DNA from: Planctomycetota bacterium
Lineage (GTDB): Bacteria; Planctomycetota; UBA1135; UBA2386
DNA length: 62,321 bases
Assembly (NCBI GenBank): GCA_025459175.1
Contig: JALORC010000048.1
Span: forward strand, 1 to 62,321
Direction: 5' to 3'
Shown here: in pieces, positions 34,371 to 43,815 of the stretch
Position numbering within the stretch: the first letter of the stretch is position 1
Layout of the letters: each line of letters opens with the position of its first letter
Position numbers and translations under genes: made by a program
Notes under the pieces: generated by a model
Seen by the model: only the letters and a program-made list of their open reading frames with translations
The model's database searches: none
Told to the model about the DNA's origin: nothing

Positions 34371-36503
34371 TCAACGCAGGTTGGTGGCCAACCGCATCTG
34401 GAACCGCACCGAGTTGTTGTCGAGCTCCAGCTGGATGACCCCGGCCTTCAGCAGCTGCGCCATGCCCCGCAGCTGCTCCATCTGGGCCCGGTCCTCGGCC
34501 GTGAAGCTGGTGCGCTGCCGACGCCACTGCTCGCGCAACTGCGCCACCACCGCACGGTCGAACTCGCCCCCGGCTTCGGTCATCGCCTTCGGCATGCTGG
34601 CCTTGCTCGGATACTGAGCGAACGAGGCGCGCCGCACCTGGTCCTCGACCGCCGGTCGCTCCTGCACCAACCACTCGGGGTCCGGGACCTCGCTGGCGGC
34701 ATCCGCGAACGAGGCATAGCCGTCGAGCACCGGCACCAGGTTGGCGCCGTCGATCCAGACCAGGCCGCTGAGGTCACTGGCCAACTCCGGCAACGCGGCC
34801 TGGAACTCGGGATTGTCCAACACCGACTTGGCCCCGGTCTGGGTGCGGTACCGCGCGGTGATGATGTCGCGGATCAGCGGCCCGGAGTTCGACAACACGA
34901 AGAAGTCGCGGAACACGATCACCGCGATCTCGCCGGTGCCCGGAATCGCCGGGGTCACGAACTCGGTCACCGGCTCGGGCAGGAACTGGTCGCGGAACGG
35001 CACCTTGAGGTGCCACACCTTGCGGAAGTTGAAGGTACTGGACGCGGCGCGCATCATCGTCACCAGTTCCTCCAGCAGACCCGACGCGCCGGGGCGCAGC
35101 CAGAACACCCACGCCACCTGCGGCACCGGCGACCGCTGCGCCACGGGCACCATCAGTTCGCCGGTATCCTTGTCGCGCGAGGTGTCCGGCTTGTTCTTGC
35201 TGAACACGAAGCCCGTGCGCGGCAGGAACGCCACCTTGATGCGATCGATCAGGTCGCGCACGCCGCTCAGCTGCGTGCCCTGGAACGTCGCCCGCCGCAT
35301 CGCGTCGTCGAGGAACTGCTTCTCGGCGTCCTCGAGCGACTCGAACATCGCGGTGAGGAACTCGCCGGCCGGCATGCGCAGCGCCGCCGCCGCGCAGGCC
35401 GTCTCGGGCACCATGCGCAGGAACGGGTCCAGCCATTCCTCGCGGCGCTGCTGCTCGGCGCGATAGAAGCTGCTCTGGAACGGCGTGTGCTGCTTGCTGT
35501 TGAGACCGACCTGGCCGGTGCAGGCGAGCAGGCCGTCGCCGAACATCAGGCCGCCGGCGATCTGGCTCCAGCCCTTCAGGTTCAGGAAGCTGGCCAGCAC
35601 CCGCTCGTTCATGCTGTCGCGGTTCTGCGGGTTCGGCCACGAGGCGGCGAACCGGCGGAAACCGTCGAACGCGTTGGGCTCGACGACGAACTCGACCGCG
35701 CGGCCGGCATCGACGGCGTTCAGGCCGGTCCACTTCTCGATCCGCTTCACGGTGTCGGTGTAGGCCGCCATCTGCCCGATCGGCTCCTCGTCGCGATTGC
35801 CGTCGATCAGGCGCTGCGACTGCTCGAGCAGCAGCTTGTGGTTGGCGACCATCACCAGGTCGAGGTGGCGCTTCACGTAGAGCGGTCCGGCGGCCCCCTG
35901 CGGCTTGATCACCAGCAGGTCGCCGTCGTTGGCGACGTCGAGCCCCTGCGCCTGCATGCGGCTCTGCACCATGCCGAATCCGGCCAGGCCGAGGGCCGCC
36001 TTCACCCGCCACGACACCCGCGTGTAGACGCACCACCACGGTGCGGGCAGCGGGCGCGGGGGCTGCGCCGAGTAGTCCTGTTCGTAGCCGGCGACCAGCA
36101 GCTCGTCGCCGATCGCGTCGCGCATCAGGTCGAGCCAGCCACCGCTGTCCGTGCGCACCTGCTCGAACGCGGCCGCCGCCTGCTGCACCGCCCGGTCGAC
36201 GCCGTTCCGCTTCCAGGCCTGGCCGAGCGCACCGCGCTGCAGCTCGGCGAACCCTGGCGCGTCGACCAGCTGCGACCAGAACTTCGGTTCCGGGAACGGG
36301 TCGAAGTCGTCGGCCAGGCGCGCCTTGCGGGCGAAGAAATTGACGCCGCGCGGCACCACGTCGCGCAGCTCCGGCAGCGAGCCCTCGAACGGGTTGAAGA
36401 CGAACGCAGCGATGAACAGCAGCGCGAACACCACGATGCCACCGAGGGTGAACGCGAGCGTGCGCCACAGGCGGCGCTTCGGCTTGGGCTTCGACATGGC
36501 CAT
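34371..36503 (-). CDS. Large membrane-anchored protein of unknown function
   Basis: 710 residues. A Lys/Pro/Arg-rich cytoplasmic head (about 1-14) precedes one membrane helix (about 15-37) and a roughly 670-residue exported body with mixed alpha/beta character. There is no repeat, catalytic motif or family signature I can name. The body opens with a conserved-looking segment (PELRDVVPRGVNFF) and later has many Phe/Trp/Arg residues. The start is ATG 36503 or ATG 36497. The gene stands alone between tRNA-Leu and the divergent aminotransferase. Possibly a lineage-specific envelope protein. Confidence 0.6.
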   Translation of the reverse strand: MAMSKPKPKRRLWRTLAFTLGGIVVFALLFIAAFVFNPFEGSLPELRDVVPRGVNFFARKARLADDFDPFPEPKFWSQLVDAPGFAELQRGALGQAWKRNGVDRAVQQAAAAFEQVRTDSGGWLDLMRDAIGDELLVAGYEQDYSAQPPRPLPAPWWCVYTRVSWRVKAALGLAGFGMVQSRMQAQGLDVANDGDLLVIKPQGAAGPLYVKRHLDLVMVANHKLLLEQSQRLIDGNRDEEPIGQMAAYTDTVKRIEKWTGLNAVDAGRAVEFVVEPNAFDGFRRFAASWPNPQNRDSMNERVLASFLNLKGWSQIAGGLMFGDGLLACTGQVGLNSKQHTPFQSSFYRAEQQRREEWLDPFLRMVPETACAAAALRMPAGEFLTAMFESLEDAEKQFLDDAMRRATFQGTQLSGVRDLIDRIKVAFLPRTGFVFSKNKPDTSRDKDTGELMVPVAQRSPVPQVAWVFWLRPGASGLLEELVTMMRAASSTFNFRKVWHLKVPFRDQFLPEPVTEFVTPAIPGTGEIAVIVFRDFFVLSNSGPLIRDIITARYRTQTGAKSVLDNPEFQAALPELASDLSGLVWIDGANLVPVLDGYASFADAASEVPDPEWLVQERPAVEDQVRRASFAQYPSKASMPKAMTEAGGEFDRAVVAQLREQWRRQRTSFTAEDRAQMEQLRGMAQLLKAGVIQLELDNNSVRFQMRLATNLR

Positions 36504-36606
36504 TGGCGGAGCAGGGTAGCGGACCGGGCCGCCAGCTTGGAGAACCGATCTCCGACGATGCGCGCGGGTTTGCCTTCCCCGGGGCACGGCGTTCTACTGC
36601 GGAGCC

Positions 36607-37794
36607 ATGACCGGCCTGCTCCCCAATGCCCGTTCCCGCCGCATCGAGGAGTCGGCCACGCTCGCGATCTCGGCCAAGGCCGCGCGGCTGAAGGCCAGCG
36701 GACTCGACGTCGTGTCGCTCGGCGCCGGCGAACCCGACTTCCCGACCCCGCCGAGCATCGCCGCCTCGGGCATCCGCGCGATCGAGCGCGGCAACACGCG
36801 CTACACCCCGGCCCCCGGCGTGCCCGAGCTGCGCGCCGCCGGGGCGCGCTGGTTCGGCGACACGTTCGGCCTGCGCTACACGCAGGACGAGGTGATGGTC
36901 ACCGCCGGCGCCAAGGCGGCGCTGCACATGGCGCTCGATGCGGTGGTCGAACCGGGCGACGCGGTGCTGATCCTGGCCCCCTACTGGGTCAGCTACCCGG
37001 CGCTGGTGCGCATGGCCGACGGCGAGCCGGTGATCGTGCCGGCGGCGATCGAGCGCGGCTTCATCCACGATGCGGCCACCATCGATGCCGCCGCACGCCA
37101 GCATCGCGCCAAGGGCGTGATCCTGAACTGGCCCAACAACCCGTCGGGCGCGGTGCCCGAACCCGACCAGGTGCGTGCGGTCGTCGACGTGGCGGTGCAG
37201 CGCGGCCTGTGGATCCTGTCCGACGAGATCTACGCGACGCTGCTCTACGACGGCGCGCGCCACGTGTCGCCCGCGGCGATGCCCGGCGGCAGCGATCGCA
37301 CGATGGTCGTGAACGGCTTCACGAAGTCGCACACGCTGACCGGCTGGCGGACCAGCTTCCTCGCCGGCCCGCGCGCGGTCATCGACGCCGCCTGCCGGAT
37401 CCAGAGCCAGGTGCTCGGCAATCCGTGCACGATCAGCCAGGCGGCGATGCTGACCGCCTGCGAGCAGCCGCTGCCGCAGGAACACGACACCCGCATGGCC
37501 GCGTTCGACCAGCGCCGCCGCTACCTGGTCGCCGAGCTGAACAAGATCCCCGGCGTGCGCCTGGTGGCGCCGCGCGGCGCGTTCTACGCGTTGATCGACA
37601 TCCGGGAGCTGTGTGCGAAGAAGGGCCTCGACGACGTCGCCCTGTGCGAGCGGCTGCTCGACCAGCACCACCTGGCGATCGTGCCCGGCTCGGCGTTCGC
37701 GATCCCCGGCTTCGCGCGGCTGTCGTACGCGGCGGCGATGGACCAGCTGCAGAAGGCCGTGCAGCGGCTGCGCGCGTTCGTGGAGTCGAAGTGA
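36607..37794 (+). CDS. aspC: Class I aminotransferase, aspartate aminotransferase type
   Basis: 395-residue fold-type I PLP enzyme. N-terminal SLGAGEPDFPTP, the Asn of WPNNPSG (PLP ring), DEIYATLLYDG, Schiff-base Lys240 in NGFTKSHTLTGWR, and the C-terminal substrate arginine in GFARLSYA are consistent with the thermophilic-type (I-beta) AspC group acting on aspartate or prephenate. The stop overlaps the GTG start of the downstream exonuclease fusion by four bases, so the two are co-translated. Confidence 0.9.
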   Translation: MTGLLPNARSRRIEESATLAISAKAARLKASGLDVVSLGAGEPDFPTPPSIAASGIRAIERGNTRYTPAPGVPELRAAGARWFGDTFGLRYTQDEVMVTAGAKAALHMALDAVVEPGDAVLILAPYWVSYPALVRMADGEPVIVPAAIERGFIHDAATIDAAARQHRAKGVILNWPNNPSGAVPEPDQVRAVVDVAVQRGLWILSDEIYATLLYDGARHVSPAAMPGGSDRTMVVNGFTKSHTLTGWRTSFLAGPRAVIDAACRIQSQVLGNPCTISQAAMLTACEQPLPQEHDTRMAAFDQRRRYLVAELNKIPGVRLVAPRGAFYALIDIRELCAKKGLDDVALCERLLDQHHLAIVPGSAFAIPGFARLSYAAAMDQLQKAVQRLRAFVESK

Positions 37795-38885
37795 ACGGCG
37801 ACGAACAGAAGGTCCGCGTCGTGCAGGCCGAGAACCTGGCCGCGCTGCAGGCCGCCGACCACGACTGGGACGTGTTCGCGCAACTGCGTTCGCTGAAGGA
37901 TCTGCAGACCAAGGATCGCAAGCCCTACCTCGTGCTCGAGCTCGCCGACGTGCACGCGGTCGTCGAGGGCAAGATCTGGGACAACGCGCCCGACGCGATG
38001 GCGGCGGCGAAGGCCGCGGAGCCGCGCGCGACCGTGAAGCTGCGCGGCAAGGTCAAGGACTGGCAGGGCCGGCCGCAGCTGGTCATCGAACGGCTGAAGG
38101 TGGTCGGTACCGGCGAGATGCCCGAGGGCTTCGACCCGGATCAGGTCGTCGATCCGGCCCTGGCGCTGGTCGAGGACCTGTGCTGCCGCACGCTGGTGTT
38201 CGACATCGAGACGGTGCCGGCGTTCGACCGGCGCGAGCTGCCGCCGACGGTCGCCGAGGCGCTGTCCGACAACGCGACGCGCAAGGAGATGGAGCCGGCG
38301 GCGGTGATGGGGATGTCGCCGTTCTTCGGCAAGATCGTGTCGCTGGCGATCGGCGACGGCGATGCGGAGCCCGGCGAGGGCACCGACGCGGTCACGGTGC
38401 TGGCGGTGCCACCCGACGGCACCACCATCGCCGATTGTCCGAGCTGGCTGCGGCCGATGGACGAGGCGACGCTGCTGCGTTCGTTCTGGGCGCTGGCGTC
38501 GCGGGCCGAGACGGTGGTGTCGTTCAACGGGCGCGGCTTCGACATCCCGTTCCTGGTCACGCGCAGCCTGATCCACGGCATCCCGGCGCGTGTCGACCTG
38601 ATGTCGCAGCGCTTCGCGCTGCGACCGCATCTGGACCTGTTCGAGCTGATCTCGCAGCGCGGGCGCGGGCCGAGCAAGCTGGATGTGGTGTGCTGGGCGT
38701 TGGGGATCGAGAGTCCGAAGGAAGTGATGGACGGCTCGATGGTGGCGCCGGCGTATGCGCGCGGGGAGATCGTCAAGATCGCGGAGTACAACGCGCACGA
38801 CGTGCGGGCGACCTCGGCGGTGTATCGCAAGGTGCGGGATCTGGTGTTGCGGTACCGCGCGGATTGGCAGCCGAGCAAGAAGTAG
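37791..38885 (+). CDS. OB-fold / PolB-like DEDDy 3'-5' exonuclease fusion
   Basis: 364 residues. The N-terminal domain (about 40-105, KPYLVLELADVHAVVEGKIW ... GKVKDWQGRPQLVIERL) looks like the OB fold of YhaM-type exoribonucleases. The C-terminal domain is a predicted PolB-like 3'-5' exonuclease (PF10108 type): ExoI FDIETVP (Asp138, Glu140), ExoII GRGFDIPFL (Asp251), and ExoIII Y333-x3-D337, the DEDDy set. Single-domain relatives are about 250 residues. The OB fold probably adds nucleic-acid binding. GTG start, coupled to aspC by a GTGA overlap; no metabolic link is apparent. Confidence 0.8.
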   Translation: MNGDEQKVRVVQAENLAALQAADHDWDVFAQLRSLKDLQTKDRKPYLVLELADVHAVVEGKIWDNAPDAMAAAKAAEPRATVKLRGKVKDWQGRPQLVIERLKVVGTGEMPEGFDPDQVVDPALALVEDLCCRTLVFDIETVPAFDRRELPPTVAEALSDNATRKEMEPAAVMGMSPFFGKIVSLAIGDGDAEPGEGTDAVTVLAVPPDGTTIADCPSWLRPMDEATLLRSFWALASRAETVVSFNGRGFDIPFLVTRSLIHGIPARVDLMSQRFALRPHLDLFELISQRGRGPSKLDVVCWALGIESPKEVMDGSMVAPAYARGEIVKIAEYNAHDVRATSAVYRKVRDLVLRYRADWQPSKK

Positions 38886-38968
38886 CCGAGCGAGACTGCG
38901 TCGGCAGCACGAGTCTGCATCGCACGGCATTGCGCCACCGGGCAGTCGACAGCAACTGCCGCGACGCA

Positions 38969-40123
38969 TCACAGCAGCGTCGGCCAGCGGGCGAAGAACT
39001 GGCGCCATGGCACGATCTCGACACCGTCCAGCTCGAACGGCTCCGGCACCTTGGCGACGACGACACACGGCACCTCCGGATGGGCGTCGTGGAACGACCG
39101 CAGGCCGCTGAGATCCGCGCCGGCGATGTGTTCCTTCGCCTTGATCTCGATCGCCATCGCGAGTTCGCCGTGCTTGGCGAGGACGAGGTCGACTTCGGCG
39201 CCCAGATGCGTGCGCCAGAAGAACAACTGCGCCTCCGAACGCGAGTAGCTGAGCAAGCGGTGCAGCTCGAGCACGACGAAGTGTTCGAACAGGCGGCCTT
39301 CGAGTGCCCGGTCGATGCCCGCGGTCAGGCGGCGACACAGCGCGTTGGTGACGCCGAGGTCGAACAAATAGACCTTCGGGTGCAGCGTCATTCGTGCGCG
39401 CGGACTCTTGCGCCAGGCCTCGAGCCGCACGGCCACGAGGGTATCGACGAGAATCTGGTAGTACTCGTGCACCGTGCGGGCGGCGACGCCGGCATCCCGC
39501 GCGACGGAGCTGACGTTGAGCAGTTCGCCGGACTGGGACGCGGCGACGTCGAGGAAGCGAGCGAAGCCGCCGAGGTTGCGCACCAGCGCTTCCGCCATGA
39601 TCTCCTCGCGCAAGTAGGTCTCGGTGTAAGCGACCAGGAAGTCGCGCGCCTCGTCGTCCCCACGTGTGCATGCCGGTGGCAAGGCGCCGTATCGCAACAG
39701 GCGATCGAGCGCTGCGTCGGCTCCCAGTTCCTCGATCGTCAGCGGATGCAGATGGCGCACCACGGCCCGGCCGGCGAGCAGGTTGGTGCCGGCCCGCCGC
39801 AGCTTGCGCGCCGAGGAACCGGTCATCACGAAGCGGACGTTGCGGCTCTCGATCAGGGCGTGGATCGCGTCGAGCAGTGCGGGCACCTTCTGGATCTCGT
39901 CGACGAAGATCGTGGTGACGCCGGTCCGCAGTCGGGCCTCGGCCTCGCGGACGAATTGCTGCGGGTCCTTCGCGAACCGCACGTGCTCGTCGTGCGAGAG
40001 CAAGTCGACTGCCCAGGCTGCTTCCGGCAGTTGCGAGCGCACCAGGGTGCTCTTCCCGGTCTGGCGCGGGCCGAGCAGCAGGCAGGAACCGTTGGAGGGC
40101 AGCTTCAGAGACCTAAGCAGCAT
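38969..40123 (-). CDS. AAA-type ATPase with DUF4143 C-terminal domain
   Basis: 384 residues: an N-terminal AAA_14-type ATPase with Walker A GPRQTGKST (Lys24) and Walker B TIFVDEIQKV (Asp75, Glu76) and sensor TGSSARKL, then a winged-helix-like segment (VARDAGVAARTVHEYYQIL) and DUF4143, a nuclease-like fold with EVDLVLAKHG ... AIEIKAKEH. The D/ExK-like residues appear present. This family is common, strain-variable and of unclear role. The start ATG 40123 is adopted; GTG 40162 is possible. The upstream 60 bases are clearly AT-richer than the surroundings. Confidence 0.82.
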   Translation of the reverse strand: MLLRSLKLPSNGSCLLLGPRQTGKSTLVRSQLPEAAWAVDLLSHDEHVRFAKDPQQFVREAEARLRTGVTTIFVDEIQKVPALLDAIHALIESRNVRFVMTGSSARKLRRAGTNLLAGRAVVRHLHPLTIEELGADAALDRLLRYGALPPACTRGDDEARDFLVAYTETYLREEIMAEALVRNLGGFARFLDVAASQSGELLNVSSVARDAGVAARTVHEYYQILVDTLVAVRLEAWRKSPRARMTLHPKVYLFDLGVTNALCRRLTAGIDRALEGRLFEHFVVLELHRLLSYSRSEAQLFFWRTHLGAEVDLVLAKHGELAMAIEIKAKEHIAGADLSGLRSFHDAHPEVPCVVVAKVPEPFELDGVEIVPWRQFFARWPTLL

Positions 40124-40271
40124 GCCGCCAGAATGTAATACACTTTGGCTATCATACACCACGAATCCTCAAGCTGTTTCCTGAAAAGCACTTCCGGTCA
40201 AGCCATCAGCTGCAACCGCACCCGAACAGCACCCCAGCCCCGGCCCTCCAGCCACCCGGCCACCCCCGCCA

Positions 40272-40592
40272 TCACACCGGCCACAGCACCGCCTCGAAGT
40301 GCGCCAGCACCGCCGACAACACCTCGTCCGGCGCCGCGGGATCCTGCACGAAGCACCACCACTCCCCGTGCTGGTTGTTCAGCGAGAACTCGTGCCCCGC
40401 ATACGTGAAGTCGAGCCACGCCTCGGTGACCCGGTCCGTCACGAACCCCGTCTCCACCGCACCCACCAGCCGCGGGATCGCCGCGCGCAGCAGGTCCCAA
40501 TCCGGCTCCACCAGCCCCCGCTCCCGGAACCCCGCGAAGTGACGACTGCCGTCGTGCATCCGCAGGTCGAACAACCGCCGCTCGGCGCTCAC
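40272..40592 (-). CDS. Small protein coupled to an HD hydrolase, unknown
   Basis: 106 residues, acidic and Trp/Phe-rich (EWWCFVQDP, HFEAVLWPV), with no membrane segment or recognised domain. The GTG start overlaps the HD-hydrolase stop by four bases, so the pair should be produced together. It reads like a small single-domain partner or regulator. The roughly 145 bases beyond its stop contain no further gene. Confidence 0.6.
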   Translation of the reverse strand: MSAERRLFDLRMHDGSRHFAGFRERGLVEPDWDLLRAAIPRLVGAVETGFVTDRVTEAWLDFTYAGHEFSLNNQHGEWWCFVQDPAAPDEVLSAVLAHFEAVLWPV

Positions 40593-41932
40593 AGCGTGAA
40601 CGCGTTCCGACAACCCGCCGGCAGCGCCTGCAGGCACATCTCCTGCAACCGCCGCCGCTGCACCTTGTCCTCGATCGACGTGAACACGTACAGCTTCCAC
40701 ATCCGCGGATAACTCTCCGCCAGATCGCGCAGCCGCGGGATCTGCTCGGCGAACGTGTCCATCGGCAGCGTGCGTTCGCCGCTGCCCGGGAACCGCACCA
40801 GCGTGCGACTCTCCTTCAACTGCATCCGGCGCTTGGGACAGTACAGGATCACGTCACAGCTCTGCCCGAACGCCGCCTTCGCCTGCTGCTCCATCGCCGC
40901 CTCCCACGCAAACCTCGCCTCCGGCTTGCCCGGCGTGAAGTAGGTGTCGAGCAACTGCTGCTGCACCGCCTGGTTCTGGTACCACGGCAACACCAGCACC
41001 CGCTTGGGCAACGCGCGACGGCGATAGCGCGCGACGAACCGCCGCAACCGCTCGGTGGCCGAAGCCTCCCCGAGATCGATCTCACCGAGCCGCCACAGCA
41101 GCCCCTCGTCGTTCTGCCGCTGCAGCTCCGCCGCCGACAACGCCCCCGCGCGCAGCGCCAGCTCGACCATGCGCGACAGCAGCGCCCCGGCGGCGATCTT
41201 CGCGTGGTGATAGTAGACCCGCTCACTGAAGTGATAGCGGCACTCGAGCACCCGCAGCAGCTCGCTGATGATGTCCTCGCGCAGCATGCCGTTCTTCTCG
41301 CAGTCGACGAACAGCTGCTGGTCCTTGCGATCGACGCGGAAGTAGTCGATCACGCGCCGGTCGTAGCGCAGCTCGAGGCCGGTGAACGCCGCGTCGCGGC
41401 GCAGATAGTCGAGCAGATCGGCATCGATCGTGTCGCTGACCACCTGCCGCCAGAACGCCGGCACCGTCTTGCCGACCCCCGAGAGGATCGACAGCACCGC
41501 ATCGCGCAGCCCTTGCCGATCGAGTTCGGCGCCGAGTTCGCTGTCGCCGAGCACCGTGGCGAAGCGCTCGGGCTGGTCGTGGCGCGGCAGCAGCCCGGTC
41601 TGGTCCTCGATGTTGTGCCCGTACGGGATGTGCGTGACATCGTGCAGCAGCGCTGCCGCGCGCAACACCCGCCGCTCGTCGTCGGTGACGTGATGGCAGC
41701 CGGCCGGATCGCGACGCGCGTTCTTGTTGCAGGCGTCGAGCAGCTGGTCGCAGACGTGCAGTGTGCCGATCGAGTGCTCGAAGCGTGTGTGCACTGCCCC
41801 GGGATAGACCAGCGACGCACTGCCGAGCTGCTTGATGCCGCGCAGCCGCTGGAACTCGGCGGTGTCGACCAGCCGCAGCTCGGCGGCGGACAGTTCGATG
41901 TCACCGTGGACCGGATCGCGCAGGATGCTCAC
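40589..41932 (-). CDS. HD-domain phosphohydrolase
   Basis: 447 residues with an N-terminal HD domain of the dGTPase/SAMHD1-like group: SILRDPVHGDIELS, VHTRFEHSIGT (His53), LLHDVTHIPYGH (His97, Asp98), and a later metal Asp in SDTIDADLLDYLRRD. The long C-terminal region (about 260-447) is Arg/Leu-rich and not recognised. Substrates in this group are nucleotides or phosphorylated signals. The start is set at GTG 41932 because conservation begins there; ATG 41959 would add nine residues. Confidence 0.82.
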   Translation of the reverse strand: MSILRDPVHGDIELSAAELRLVDTAEFQRLRGIKQLGSASLVYPGAVHTRFEHSIGTLHVCDQLLDACNKNARRDPAGCHHVTDDERRVLRAAALLHDVTHIPYGHNIEDQTGLLPRHDQPERFATVLGDSELGAELDRQGLRDAVLSILSGVGKTVPAFWRQVVSDTIDADLLDYLRRDAAFTGLELRYDRRVIDYFRVDRKDQQLFVDCEKNGMLREDIISELLRVLECRYHFSERVYYHHAKIAAGALLSRMVELALRAGALSAAELQRQNDEGLLWRLGEIDLGEASATERLRRFVARYRRRALPKRVLVLPWYQNQAVQQQLLDTYFTPGKPEARFAWEAAMEQQAKAAFGQSCDVILYCPKRRMQLKESRTLVRFPGSGERTLPMDTFAEQIPRLRDLAESYPRMWKLYVFTSIEDKVQRRRLQEMCLQALPAGCRNAFTL

Positions 41933-41976
41933 GTGCCGGCGACCGTAGCACCGGAGCATCGGGGGCGAAAGAAAGT

Positions 41977-42005
41977 GGGGACCGGACCCACGAGGTCCGA
42001 TCCCC
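41977..42005 (-). terminator. Rho-independent-like terminator of the 42216-43766 gene
   Basis: 12-bp stem with one mismatch (GGGGATCGGACC / GGTCCGGTCCCC) followed on the minus strand by a T-rich stretch (ACTTTCTTTC). It lies about 210 bases downstream of the surface-protein gene and just upstream of the HD gene. The rest of the 41933-42215 gap holds no recognisable feature. Confidence 0.65.
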
Positions 42006-42215
42006 CCACCACACAACGAAGCCACACGAGGTGCGCGGCGCGCTCACACGCACCGCACACCGCAAGGATATCCCATGCCTTCCACCCCGGTCGGCGCGTG
42101 GGCGCGGCGCCGCGGCCGGCGCCCGCCTGCCGCCCAAGGCAACGGCGCTTGCCCGAGTCCCGCCGCGGGACCACGTTGCCGCCGATGCCATGGGCGGCGG
42201 CACGCGACGGTTCGA

Positions 42216-43766
42216 TCAGCGCGGTGGCGGCGGCGACTGCAGCGACACCGGCCCGGTGATCGCCACGTCGCGCAACACGCGCGGCTCCCCGCCGGTGGAG
42301 CCGACGAACGTGCGCAGCTCGACGTCGAAGCGCCCCGCGTACGGCAGCGACACCCGCCAGCTCGCGTCGGCGGCGAGCTCGGCGCGCAACCCACCCGACA
42401 GATCGGTCTCCGCGAACCAGCTCGCGCCCGCGCGCGGCGGCGCCAGCTCGAACTGCGGCTCCCCACCGAGCCAAACTGGTACCTGCAGCGGCGCGCCGAG
42501 TTCGACCTCGGCGAGCGGCACGTCGCGGCCGGCGAACCCGCGCCCGCGCAGCGACAGCACCGGTTCGTCGCCCGGGGCGCGCCCGATCACGAACGCGCCG
42601 TCGACGTCGGTGCTGGTCGCGCAGGTGCCGACTGCATCGAGATGCGGCGGCAGCAGCCGCTTGCCGACCGCTCCGCGCAGCGGCCGGCCGGCCGGCCGCG
42701 ACCACAGCGACACCCCGAAGAGCGGCTGCCCGTCGCCGTCGACGACGCGGCCGCGCCACGACGCCTCGCGCAGCACCAGCGGCACCTGCACCTGGTTGCG
42801 TTCGCCCTTCAGCACCGCCGCAACCGGCGCGGCGAGCGCGGCCGCCGGATGGCGCACGACGATGCCGACCTCGGCGCCGCGCGGCAGCCCCGACACCGCG
42901 GTGCGCCCGTTCGCATCGAGCCGCGCCCCGTCGTCGAGCGCCTGCACGAAGAACGGCCACGTCGACATCTCCGTGGTCACGCTCGCCCCCGGCACCACGA
43001 AGACGCGCCCCGCGTCCATCGCCGCGGCCGCCGCGACCAACTGCACCTCGAGCGTGCAACCAGGGTGCAGCTGCGCGTCGCACGGCGCCATCGGCATCGC
43101 CACCGCGATCGTGCGCCACACCGTGGCGTGCCCACGGCCGCTGGCGACGAACGGCACCCCGCCGCTGGCCAGCACCAGCGCGCGGTAGGCGCCGTCCTGA
43201 TCGGTGACGAATTCGCGCCGCGCGCCGTCGGCCGCGTATTCGCCGAACCACACGCTGGCCTCGGGCAGTGGCTTGCCGTTCGCATCGCGGATCACACCGG
43301 TGACCACCAGCGGCGCGCCGATCGGCGGCTGCGCGACCTGCCCGGCGTCGATCGCGACCTGCCGCACGATCGCACCGTGCTCGGTGTCGATGCGCACCAT
43401 CGCCACCCCGGTCGCGGTTGCGGGCCGGTCCTGGCCGGTATCGAAGCCACCGTCGAAGCCGGCGCCGACCCCGGCGATCGGCGCGGTCGGTAACGCCACG
43501 CCGTCGCCGGCGCGCACCGCTTGCACCGGCAGCACCGGCGGCGGCAGATAGCGTTCGCGCGGCAACACCGTGAGCCGCACCCGCAGCGCATCCGGCGGCA
43601 ACGGCCGCGGCGGCGGCACCGACAGCTCCCCGCCCCCGGCCGGCAGCGGTTCGACCGGCGGCGGCGGCGCGATCGGCGGCGCACTCGACTCCTGCCACCA
43701 GAACCAGGCGGCCGCGGCCGCACAGCCAACGGCGAGGAACAACAGGATGGCTGGCTTCGACGACAT
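42216..43766 (-). CDS. Membrane-anchored protein with carboxypeptidase-regulatory-like domains
   Basis: 516 residues. An N-terminal membrane anchor (about 6-22) leads into a Pro-rich stretch (about 30-60), then an extracytoplasmic region with repeated beta-sandwich signatures of the CarboxypepD_reg type (LVVTGVIRDANGKPLPEASV near 155; WRGRVVDGDGQPLFGVSLW later; FVIGRAPGD). Such domains are structural and often sit in surface proteins. It is divergent to the glycosyltransferase cluster, 49 bases between start codons, so the two units may share regulation. Confidence 0.7.
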   Translation of the reverse strand: MSSKPAILLFLAVGCAAAAAWFWWQESSAPPIAPPPPVEPLPAGGGELSVPPPRPLPPDALRVRLTVLPRERYLPPPVLPVQAVRAGDGVALPTAPIAGVGAGFDGGFDTGQDRPATATGVAMVRIDTEHGAIVRQVAIDAGQVAQPPIGAPLVVTGVIRDANGKPLPEASVWFGEYAADGARREFVTDQDGAYRALVLASGGVPFVASGRGHATVWRTIAVAMPMAPCDAQLHPGCTLEVQLVAAAAAMDAGRVFVVPGASVTTEMSTWPFFVQALDDGARLDANGRTAVSGLPRGAEVGIVVRHPAAALAAPVAAVLKGERNQVQVPLVLREASWRGRVVDGDGQPLFGVSLWSRPAGRPLRGAVGKRLLPPHLDAVGTCATSTDVDGAFVIGRAPGDEPVLSLRGRGFAGRDVPLAEVELGAPLQVPVWLGGEPQFELAPPRAGASWFAETDLSGGLRAELAADASWRVSLPYAGRFDVELRTFVGSTGGEPRVLRDVAITGPVSLQSPPPPR

Positions 43767-43815
43767 GCGGCGTTGCGTTGGAAGCACGATACCGTTCGCA
43801 CGGTCCAACGCCGCC

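Noticed and set aside
40127..40271. Additional small gene in the gap between the DUF4143 ATPase and the 106-residue gene
   Set aside because: The open frames here are short Pro/Ala/Thr-rich shadows without a ribosome site.
40272..41932. Toxin-antitoxin pair
   Set aside because: The larger protein is a full HD hydrolase and the small one has no DNA-binding or known toxin motif; gene order and sizes do not match any known system.
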